Origin: Methanosarcina sp. | Lineage (GTDB): Archaea; Halobacteriota; Methanosarcinia; Methanosarcinales; Methanosarcinaceae | NCBI GenBank assembly: GCA_013330315.1 | Contig: DUIO01000113.1 | Coordinates: forward strand, 1,419-7,152 | Length of the DNA: 5,734 nucleotides | Reading direction: 5' to 3' | Part shown: in pieces, positions 1 through 5,327 of the stretch | How the letters are laid out: each line of letters opens with the position of its first letter | How positions within the stretch are numbered: position 1 is the first letter of the stretch | The notes under the pieces: generated by a model | Told to the model about the DNA's origin: nothing | What the model saw: only the letters and a program-made list of their open reading frames with translations | Database searches by the model: none | Program-made: the position numbers and the translations under genes

Positions 1-374
1 TCCTCAAGCCAGTTATGATAAAGCTTTTTAAAATTTCCTTCTTCCTGATCTTCAATAAGGTATTCCACACACTGCTCCTCAAGGTCAGTATGGTCAGGTT
101 CGATTTTATGAACAGTAGAGGATTTGTGCCAGGAAGGATGGCTTTTATGGCGGTGTTTACCGGTAAGAACGGATTCGAACTTCTGGTACTTCTGCCGATA
201 TACTTCTTTAAATCTGGCATAAGCAAGACTGTAAATACCCGAATTAATCTCTGCCGGAGAAGAAATTCCCGGAGTATGCACACACAGACGATCATCAGAT
301 CCGCACCACGCACACGTTTTACCTTTAATGAATTCGGCCCTTTTTTGTTTCCATTCCCTGGACTTTCTGCTCAT
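1..374 (-). CDS. HNH-like Cys/His-rich protein, N-terminal part (runs off left edge)
   Basis: The minus strand is open from an ATG at 374 to the window edge, giving 124 codons with no stop. Two in-frame TAA codons lie about 30 bp upstream, and an AGGTG ribosome site ends 4 nt before the ATG, so the start is well supported. The basic N-terminus (MSRKSREWKQKRAEF) leads to a CxxC knuckle (C21-A-W-C24-G) followed by R-L-C-V-H33. This C-x-x-C ... L-x-V-H layout is typical of HNH endonuclease-type zinc folds, although the usual second His of the HH pair is Thr here. A His-rich stretch follows (residues 74-95: KHRHKSHPSWHK, then EPDH). The remaining metal-binding Cys pair expected of such folds would lie beyond the edge. 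Nuclease activity is not shown, and a simple zinc-binding protein is possible. The plus-strand reading of this stretch is a shadow. Confidence 0.75.
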   Translation of the reverse strand, partial: MSRKSREWKQKRAEFIKGKTCAWCGSDDRLCVHTPGISSPAEINSGIYSLAYARFKEVYRQKYQKFESVLTGKHRHKSHPSWHKSSTVHKIEPDHTDLEEQCVEYLIEDQEEGNFKKLYHNWLE

Positions 375-409
375 CGGACACCTGCAGGCTTTTTTTAAGA
401 TAGAGTATT

Positions 410-435
410 ATTATGCTGATCGATTATGCTGATCG
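410..435. repeat. 13-bp perfect tandem duplication (ATTATGCTGATCG x2)
   Basis: Two identical 13-bp copies, at 410-422 and 423-435, lie 36-61 bp upstream of the ATG of the minus-strand HNH-like gene. On the minus strand an AT-rich TTTATTC stretch borders the array on its upstream side. The repeats therefore fall about where the transcription start and early leader would be. They could be a duplicated binding site or simple replication slippage. Confidence 0.85.
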
Positions 436-485
436 AATAAATTAAGGAGTAAAATGCTGCTCCGGCTTAAAGACATTATCTGTCA

Positions 486-1328
486 CTATTTGAGTTCATC
501 ACAATCTTTCCGGTTATCAGAGCCTGATTCAGGCCAATGGATTGCCCTGATATTCTCTGACTTTTCCATGTAATACTCAAAAAGTTCCCTGCCCCAGGCA
601 AGGGCGCAGGGTTCAAGATTAAGAAGATACTGCCCTTCAAATCTTCCTTTTTTATTGAAAAATCCGAGTAACAATGCATTCTCCGAAACAGCAATCAATG
701 CGGGAATTTCGAGAGGGGACCCTGCATGCACGAAAATAGAGGCATTTTTCTTCTCCAGGATTTTTTCTCCCATATCACGAAAATCTCCTGAAAACCTGTT
801 AAAAGAATCTTTGCTGAGGATAAGCCGTAATTCAGCATTTTTTTTTGCGAGCTCCAGGGAAAAAGAAGGAATCTGCGGATGAAAGTAAGAAAAAAGCAGC
901 ATAACCTGCGAAGACCCGGCAAAATGATTAATGATCTGCGGAAACAGGTCGAACCCGTGGGCAAGCCCTGGTTCGAGGAGCTGGCTTCCTTTAAGGTCCC
1001 CTATCCGCTTTAGCAGATGAAAAGGGATAGAATCCAGTTTCCTCTGACCCCAGAAAAAATCATTCTCTTCAAACGTACTGGCCGCGTCCAGAAGCGGTCT
1101 GGCTTTTTTGATAAGGATATTGCCTATGATAGACAATTCATATAAATCTCCTTGCTGGAGGATTAAACCTTCTTCTTTTAAGATTTTAATCTGGGGGAGC
1201 AGAGAAATTCTGGACATCTTAAGCAGATCAAGAATTTCATCAATATTTTTAGGTCCGTCTTCCAGTAGTAATAGAAAGTTTTTCCTTTTGTCTGAGAGTA
1301 GAAGAAGATTAACAAGTTGCATTTTCAT
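486..1328 (-). CDS. FilR1-family (DUF1724) winged-helix transcriptional regulator
   Basis: This 280-residue cytoplasmic protein has two parts. Residues about 5-75 form an ArsR-like winged helix: a helical start (SDKRKNFLLLLEDGPKNIDEI), a recognition region (LLKMSRISLLPQIKILKEEGLI) and a wing (QQGDLYELSIIGNIL). Residues about 90-250 match the middle and C-terminal domain of methanogen regulators named after FilR1, with the hallmark 'ff...L.sIP.hLLkRIGdL' segment at 92-113 and a mixed alpha/beta core after it. Family length is about 260-290 residues, so the gene looks complete. No membrane segment or signal peptide is visible. The ATG at 1328 has AGAAGG 10 nt upstream; Met3 is a possible alternative start. 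The gene is divergent from the lipoprotein at 1688, which makes shared control of the 359-bp spacer plausible. The ligand is unknown. Family assignment rests on recognised sequence pattern, not on a search. Confidence 0.85.
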   Translation of the reverse strand: MKMQLVNLLLLSDKRKNFLLLLEDGPKNIDEILDLLKMSRISLLPQIKILKEEGLILQQGDLYELSIIGNILIKKARPLLDAASTFEENDFFWGQRKLDSIPFHLLKRIGDLKGSQLLEPGLAHGFDLFPQIINHFAGSSQVMLLFSYFHPQIPSFSLELAKKNAELRLILSKDSFNRFSGDFRDMGEKILEKKNASIFVHAGSPLEIPALIAVSENALLLGFFNKKGRFEGQYLLNLEPCALAWGRELFEYYMEKSENIRAIHWPESGSDNRKDCDELK

Positions 1329-1384
1329 TTAGTCTGTGCCTTCTGAAGTGAATAGGTATCTGCTGCTAGATCAATATAATAAGG

Positions 1385-1396
1385 ATTTTTATAAGC
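1385..1396 (-). promoter_or_regulatory. Probable TATA box of the FilR1-like regulator
   Basis: Read on the minus strand this is GCTTATAAAAAT, a good archaeal TATA-like box. A transcription start about 25 nt downstream would give a leader of roughly 35 nt before the ATG at 1328. A second candidate, TTTATATC (minus strand, about 1437-1445), would give a leader closer to 90 nt. Confidence 0.5.
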
Positions 1397-1470
1397 ATCT
1401 AAAATAATTATAGTACGGACATACTCATTAGTGTACAGATATAAATGTTGCTTAATTTGAAAAAACGGGA

Positions 1471-1530
1471 AATCCAGAAATCAGACTAAAAATCCGGAAA
1501 TTAGACTAAAAATCCAGAAATTAGACTAAA
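1471..1530. repeat. Three tandem 20-bp direct repeats
   Basis: Units at 1471-1490, 1491-1510 and 1511-1530 fit AATCCRGAAATYAGACTAAA and differ only at the R and Y positions. The 20-bp step is close to two turns of B-DNA, so the units face nearly the same side of the helix. They lie upstream of the lipoprotein TATA-like boxes (about 1599-1620) and just upstream of the distal TATA-like box of the divergent regulator. That placement suits an operator array, but tandem slippage alone could also explain it. Confidence 0.9.
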
Positions 1531-1598
1531 AAATAAGAAGAGAATTTTACAAATTAACTCGAATTAATAAACCGAATTAAAATCTGAACAAAAAAGAC

Positions 1599-1620
1599 AT
1601 ATTTAAAAAATGATATATTA
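1599..1620 (+). promoter_or_regulatory. Probable TATA region of the lipoprotein gene
   Basis: CATATTTAAA (1599-1608) and GATATATTA (1612-1620) are the best TATA-like boxes upstream of the lipoprotein. The second would place transcription start near 1643 and give a leader of about 45 nt that carries the purine-rich ribosome site. The whole stretch is AT-rich, so the exact box is uncertain. Confidence 0.4.
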
Positions 1621-1670
1621 AAGAAAGAAAACTATAATTCAAAATTAACCCGCATAGTAAAAATTTGGGG

Positions 1671-1680
1671 AGAAGGAGGA
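1671..1680 (+). promoter_or_regulatory. Strong ribosome binding site that decides the lipoprotein start
   Basis: AGAAGGAGGA is a near-ideal Shine-Dalgarno sequence. Its core GGAGG (1675-1679) sits 8 nt before an in-frame ATT at 1688. It is 44 nt before the first standard start in frame (GTG at 1724), which is too far to serve it. The TTG at 1684 is out of frame and reaches a stop after two codons. Confidence 0.8.
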
Positions 1681-1687
1681 GATTTGG

Positions 1688-2797
1688 ATTAAAAGAGCAA
1701 TTCCTGTATTATCTATTCTAGCAGTGATATTATTAACTTTTATAGCCGGATGTACCGAGAAGCAGACAGAGGTTTTAGAGAACGAGACAGGCATCTCGGA
1801 AGATGCTATCATAACCCATAAGACTTACGGAGCCTTTACACTTCCGGAAATGCAGCTTCAGGAATTAACCGTAAACAGCACAGCAGTCGTATTTACAACT
1901 TCGGATAATGAAGGCAAGTTTAAGAAAACATATGAAAAGCCTTTCAACGAAACTGCCTTCAGGAACCTTACAGGACTTTTTGAAGAAAACAAATTCTTCC
2001 AGATGGAAGAACGCTACGTTCCGCAAGAAGGGCAGCCTGTAGTCACGGATGTGGGAACACTTGAAGTTACACTGAAAGAAGAAAGCCGTGAAAAAACAGT
2101 AATTATAGATCCTTATTATTCTGAATATATGCCAGAGAGTCTTCAGGAAATAGATTCCGCACTGGTTGAGCTGAGGGCATACGCAGTGTCCACCTCTCCG
2201 GAAGAGGCTGAAAGGATAGCCGAGTCCTGGATAGAAAATGCACCAACTTACAGTTTTGACGGCTTTGACCTTGAGCTGGAAAGCCACGAGGTCTTTGAGA
2301 CATTCCCTGAGCAGCAGATTCTAAACTATACTTTTACTAGCAGGCATGGAGGGTATGGAAACCGGACAGACCAGGTTGTAACCGAAGCCCTCACTCCTCA
2401 CACAATAGAGGTTACTGTTTCAGAGGGAGAAGTGAGGTCTGCTATAATCGATGGAGACTGGGATGAAATCGCACAGCAACCTGTTGAAAGAAGTCCCGAG
2501 AACGGAAATGGTACAGAAGAGGACCTTATAGAAATGAAATACCCGGTATCCGAAGAAAAGACTCCCTGGAACCAGTGGTATGAAGAAGGAAATATTCAGT
2601 TTATCAAAGCTCCTACCGAATCCGAACTCATAACCGCATATTACGGAGCCGTACACAACATAGATATCTTTGACACACAAACGGTTGAGGACTGTGCCCC
2701 CGGTTATCCCTGTAACGAGTTTTATATCATAAAGATAAAAGAAAGTGATTCTCCAAGGATGGAAAACCTGGGATGGACAAAATTTGAGGAGAATTAA
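1688..2797 (+). CDS. Secreted/membrane-anchored lipoprotein, three-part, apparent ATT start
   Basis: From an ATT at 1688 the product is 369 residues. It opens with (M)KRAIPVLSILAVILLTFIAGC: a KR n-region, a hydrophobic core and a lipobox with Cys22, a textbook lipoprotein signal. Starting at the GTG at 1724 leaves only nine residues before the Cys and no basic n-region, and that GTG has no ribosome site. An in-frame stop at 1658 excludes an earlier start. The mature protein shows three segments. Residues about 44-166 are a beta-rich domain reminiscent of emfourin- or DUF6438-type folds. Residues about 171-262 include ENAPTYSFDGFDLEL, HGGYGNRT and AIIDGDWDE, a pattern I associate with archaeal secreted proteins. 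An acidic linker follows, then residues about 282-369 with WNQWYEEG, a Cys pair (C336-APGYP-C342) and a final LGWTKFEEN. The function is unknown. It probably acts outside the cell membrane and is divergent from the FilR1-like regulator. Confidence 0.85.
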   Translation: MKRAIPVLSILAVILLTFIAGCTEKQTEVLENETGISEDAIITHKTYGAFTLPEMQLQELTVNSTAVVFTTSDNEGKFKKTYEKPFNETAFRNLTGLFEENKFFQMEERYVPQEGQPVVTDVGTLEVTLKEESREKTVIIDPYYSEYMPESLQEIDSALVELRAYAVSTSPEEAERIAESWIENAPTYSFDGFDLELESHEVFETFPEQQILNYTFTSRHGGYGNRTDQVVTEALTPHTIEVTVSEGEVRSAIIDGDWDEIAQQPVERSPENGNGTEEDLIEMKYPVSEEKTPWNQWYEEGNIQFIKAPTESELITAYYGAVHNIDIFDTQTVEDCAPGYPCNEFYIIKIKESDSPRMENLGWTKFEEN

Positions 2798-2848
2798 ATC
2801 TTAAAAAACAGGTATCTGAGAAAAGAAATTGGGTAAATAAAGTAGGAT

Positions 2849-2884
2849 AAAAAGCACCTCTAGTCTTTGCTTAAGGTGCTTTTT
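2849..2884 (+). terminator. Intrinsic-type terminator hairpin after the lipoprotein
   Basis: AAAAAGCACCT (2849-2859) and AGGTGCTTTTT (2874-2884) form a perfect 11-bp stem with a 14-nt loop, and the stem ends in a T run. It lies about 50 bp after the lipoprotein stop. The A run on its left side means it could also stop transcription coming leftward from the kinase. Confidence 0.8.
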
Positions 2885-2924
2885 TATTCGTTTTTGACAG
2901 GATTTTTGCAGTTATCTCAACCGC

Positions 2925-2954
2925 AAATAAAGAAAAGGTAAATAAAGAAACAAT
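2925..2954. repeat. 15-bp tandem repeat, two imperfect copies
   Basis: AAATAAAGAAAAGGT (2925-2939) is followed by AAATAAAGAAACAAT (2940-2954). The first 11 bases are identical and the period is exactly 15 bp, the same as in the two arrays to the right. Confidence 0.6.
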
Positions 2955-2967
2955 AATTTACAATTAT

Positions 2968-2997
2968 CTTTTTATCAACCAACTTTTTATCAACCAA
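2968..2997. repeat. 15-bp tandem repeat, two perfect copies
   Basis: CTTTTTATCAACCAA occurs twice without a gap, at 2968-2982 and 2983-2997. The next bases (TACTTCATCAATG) look like a degenerate third copy. Read on the minus strand in one frame, the unit encodes LVDKK. Confidence 0.85.
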
Positions 2998-3151
2998 TAC
3001 TTCATCAATGTTTCTCAATAGTTCCACAGAGTTTTTCGCCAGATTACAGGTTTGCCGATGTCGATGAGATTCATAGAATCTTATCCACAAATGATGTAAA
3101 AACTCGAAGAAAACTCCTCACTCGCTTTTGAAGAAAGCAGAGCGGAGTAGT

Positions 3152-3292
3152 TCACACCATGAATTTTTCATTCATTTCTCTGACCGAAAGAAATCTTAAT
3201 ATTTGAACTTTTTCAAGCTTGTTTCCTTCAAGCTTGTTTCCTTCGAGCTTATTTCTTGCAAGCTTATTTATGTCAAGCTTATTTTTAATCAT
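3152..3292 (-). CDS. Possible small ORF, NKLxx pentapeptide repeats, overlapping the kinase stop
   Basis: An ATG at 3292 overlaps the kinase stop (AATGATTAA) in another frame and opens 46 codons. Residues 3-27 are five NKLxx units (NKLDI, NKLAR, NKLEG, NKLEG, NKLEK), followed by a unique tail VQILRFLSVREMNEKFMV. The start-stop overlap would allow translational coupling, but no ribosome site precedes the ATG. The repeat units are simply the 15-bp array read in frame, which stays open because 15 is a multiple of three. It may not be a real gene. Confidence 0.2.
   Translation of the reverse strand: MIKNKLDINKLARNKLEGNKLEGNKLEKVQILRFLSVREMNEKFMV
3212..3286. repeat. Five-copy 15-bp tandem array abutting the kinase stop codon
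   Basis: Five adjacent 15-bp units start at 3212, 3227, 3242, 3257 and 3272. The two leftmost are identical (TTCAAGCTTGTTTCC), and units diverge toward the kinase. All keep AGCTT, and most keep CAAGCTT. The palindromic CAAGCTTG cores of the first two copies can pair as an 8-bp stem with a 7-nt loop. The rightmost unit overlaps the kinase TAA (3285-3287). On the minus strand one frame encodes NKLxx pentapeptides. Confidence 0.9.
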
Positions 3293-5327
3293 TGAACCAG
3301 ATAGTAAATTCAGTCTTATGGTCCCTTTTAAGCTCGATATGTCCGTCGATCTGGTCAACAAGAATAGTTATGAGTTGAAGCCCCAGAGAATCAGCTGTTC
3401 TGAAATCTATTTCTCCGGGGATTCCTTTCCCATTATCTGCAACTGTGAGCATGTAATGGAAACCATTATTCTCCGGACAGTTATCGAGGCAATCCGAACC
3501 AGGACCCAAAGCCTCACCTGTAGAAACAGGCTTTCTTCTATTTTGCAGGCTTATGCGAATTTCACCCTCGTTTTTACCCGAGAAAGCATGCTTCAGGGAA
3601 TTGGATACCAGTTCGTTGACAATAATTCCGAGAGGAATTGCAGTATCCATGCCGAGAAAGACCTTTTCAATGTCAAGTTTAAGGTTTATACCGTCCTTAC
3701 CTACACGATATGAGTTGAAAAGGTCTGCAGTCAATTTCTGAAGGTAGTCTGCAAAATCGAGGGAATCCAGGCTTTCTCCTCCATGAAGTTCTTCATGAAT
3801 CATAGCTATTGATGCGACCCTGTTCTGGCTTTCCCTGAAAGCTTCAATTACTGCCGCGTCTTCGAACTTTTCTGCCTGCAGGCTGAGCAGAGACGAGATT
3901 ACCTGGAGGTTATTCTTTATCCTGTGATGTACCTCTTTTACCCTGACTCTTTCTATCTTTTCCAGGGCTTCTTCAGCCATTTTACGTTCAGTAATATCAT
4001 AAACCAGAGACTGAAAACTTCCTGAACCTTCAGACTTTCCCTGAATTCTTTGCGTTATTTCCCTGACCCATTTTGTTTCTCCGGTTTTTTTCCGAATTCG
4101 GAATTCTCTCTCAACTACAGCTCTGAGGTTTAATTTGAGGCTCTGTTGCGTTTCAAAAATCTGAGACTGGTCTTCAGGTACGATTATATCTTTCAAACTG
4201 ACTTTTCCCGAGAGAAATTCTTCTTTCCTGTAGCCTGTCATTTCCTCAACCGGACCCTGTATGGATACCGGCGTAAAGTTCTCATCGAGCTGAAACCCGA
4301 TACCCGGAAAGTGCTGTGAAAATGAATAGCAGCTTTCCTGGCCCATATATTCTCCGGAACTTTTATTTTTCCGTTCAGGATTTTTGCTTACCCCTATCAT
4401 TCTGCATATATGACTGTATTCGTCTCCAAGACAAATTGCTTTTTGTCTGAAATCTTCTTCCCTGTGCTTTAGCTCCCTGAAAAGAAGGCTGCACGGTTCT
4501 TCGAACCCAACGTCTACGACTGCCTGGTAAATAAGGTAAAAAGACAGCAGTATAAAATAGTGGCCTATAAGGTTTGGAGATCCATCCACATGTGAATAAA
4601 GGACAAAAGAGAGTTCTCCGAGAGTTGCAAGAAATATGGAGGCTGTAAGCAGCCCGAAGACCTTGTTTTCGAATCTGTCCTTTTTTACATAGAGAGCTAG
4701 CAACGAACAGAAAAGAACAAAGGAGATCACATATTCGCTCAGCAACTTGAAAGGAGTAAGCCCTGAACCTTCTGTGTAAGCAATCGGGAAATTCTTGAAA
4801 AAAAAGATTGAGAGCAGGAGGGTAGTAACAACTACCGCGTATACTAGAAAAATCTTCCAGGCAAACACCAGGTTCTCAACAGGCTCCGGAGACATATTTT
4901 CAGTTCCCCTGTTTCCGTGATTTCTGCTGCGTGCCAGAAATATGGGAGCAATTAACAGGGAAATACCTGTAAGGTACCTTGAGACTATCCAGAGCTGTAT
5001 ACTCAGGTTAATTCCAAAATTAGGAAATACTTCCATTCCCCTGAATGCAAGGGTATGCAAGAAGCTAACGCTTCCTATAAAAAAGAAAGCTATCCCTATG
5101 AGTATAAGATATCGATTCTCCAGACGAGCTCTGGATTTCCATATTATCAGGAATATTACGTATGCAACATATACGCTGAAGAGTTCTACCAGCGTATGAA
5201 AAAGGAGATAATTTCCAAGGCTGATTAAATAGAGCAGACCTATTATTGCTATCCAGGCTACTATTTCGTAAAGTCCTACTTTAAATGCATTTTTGTTGAT
5301 GTATGAAATATACAGTTGCCCCCTCAA
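3285..5327 (-). CDS. MASE3-PAS-HisKA_2 membrane sensor histidine kinase (orphan)
   Basis: This 680-residue sensor kinase would autophosphorylate a His with ATP and pass the phosphate to a response regulator. Residues about 20-272 hold eight hydrophobic segments (near 21-37, 40-63, 72-92, 106-132, 157-177, 197-213, 222-243, 252-272). Motifs such as NYLLFHTLVELFSV and FLHTLAFRGM are typical of MASE3. A coiled or linker region (about 280-330) leads to one PAS domain (about 334-449, ending in YDITERKMAEEALEK). HisKA_2 spans about 462-540 with the H-box EVHHRIKNNLQ; H468 is the likely phospho-acceptor and H467 is adjacent. The ATPase domain has the N-box NELVSNSLKHAF (571-582), the G1 box DNGKGIP (631-637) and SLGLQLI (647-653), so all key residues are present. 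A loop at about 597-622, carrying two Cys, sits between N-box and G1. The start is TTG: an in-frame TAG lies three codons upstream and no other standard start precedes the first helix. No receiver gene is in the window. Confidence 0.92.
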   Translation of the reverse strand: MRGQLYISYINKNAFKVGLYEIVAWIAIIGLLYLISLGNYLLFHTLVELFSVYVAYVIFLIIWKSRARLENRYLILIGIAFFFIGSVSFLHTLAFRGMEVFPNFGINLSIQLWIVSRYLTGISLLIAPIFLARSRNHGNRGTENMSPEPVENLVFAWKIFLVYAVVVTTLLLSIFFFKNFPIAYTEGSGLTPFKLLSEYVISFVLFCSLLALYVKKDRFENKVFGLLTASIFLATLGELSFVLYSHVDGSPNLIGHYFILLSFYLIYQAVVDVGFEEPCSLLFRELKHREEDFRQKAICLGDEYSHICRMIGVSKNPERKNKSSGEYMGQESCYSFSQHFPGIGFQLDENFTPVSIQGPVEEMTGYRKEEFLSGKVSLKDIIVPEDQSQIFETQQSLKLNLRAVVEREFRIRKKTGETKWVREITQRIQGKSEGSGSFQSLVYDITERKMAEEALEKIERVRVKEVHHRIKNNLQVISSLLSLQAEKFEDAAVIEAFRESQNRVASIAMIHEELHGGESLDSLDFADYLQKLTADLFNSYRVGKDGINLKLDIEKVFLGMDTAIPLGIIVNELVSNSLKHAFSGKNEGEIRISLQNRRKPVSTGEALGPGSDCLDNCPENNGFHYMLTVADNGKGIPGEIDFRTADSLGLQLITILVDQIDGHIELKRDHKTEFTIWFND

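Larger units (their letters stand above)
1329..1687. promoter_or_regulatory. Divergent control region between regulator and lipoprotein
   Basis: This 359-bp AT-rich spacer holds no convincing gene. It has TATA-like boxes for both neighbours, three 20-bp direct repeats in its middle (1471-1530), and an imperfect palindrome at 1553-1568 (ATTAACTCGAATTAAT; 14 of 16 positions symmetric). The octamer CGAATTAA occurs twice, at 1560 and 1573. Because a DNA-binding protein is encoded on one side, these are candidate operators, but binding is inference only. Confidence 0.55.
2885..3284. other. Gene-poor convergent spacer with short tandem repeats
   Basis: No confident gene is present between the terminator and the kinase stop. 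The stretch holds three tandem arrays of 15-bp period (see the repeat entries). Between about 2950 and 3131 both strands have open frames without a standard start codon that read somewhat like protein, for example SPDYRFADVDEIHRIL on the plus strand, ending in TGA at 3129. Since more than one frame looks equally plausible, these are as likely to be chance or decayed sequence as a gene. Confidence 0.5.

Noticed and set aside
15..398. Plus-strand open frame of 127 codons
   Set aside because: It has no ribosome site, its composition is unlike the neighbours, and it lies opposite a better minus-strand frame with a ribosome site, a CxxC motif and protein-like sequence.
476..964. Extra minus- and plus-strand frames inside the regulator gene
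   Set aside because: They overlap the recognisable FilR1-like protein in other frames and show no family features of their own.
1865..2680. Minus-strand frames opposite the lipoprotein (up to 140 codons)
   Set aside because: They are rich in Cys, Phe and Tyr as expected for the complement of coding DNA and have no ribosome sites.
2950..3131. Pseudogene remnant
   Set aside because: Open frames exist on both strands and some stretches read like protein, but there is no start codon, no recognisable family, and no single frame stands out.
3212..3286. CRISPR array
   Set aside because: The units are 15 bp with no spacers between them, so this is a simple tandem array.
3219..3741. Plus-strand frames opposite the kinase 3' half
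   Set aside because: The kinase domains are intact on the minus strand. These frames start inside the 15-bp array (repeated SSLF units) and look like shadows.
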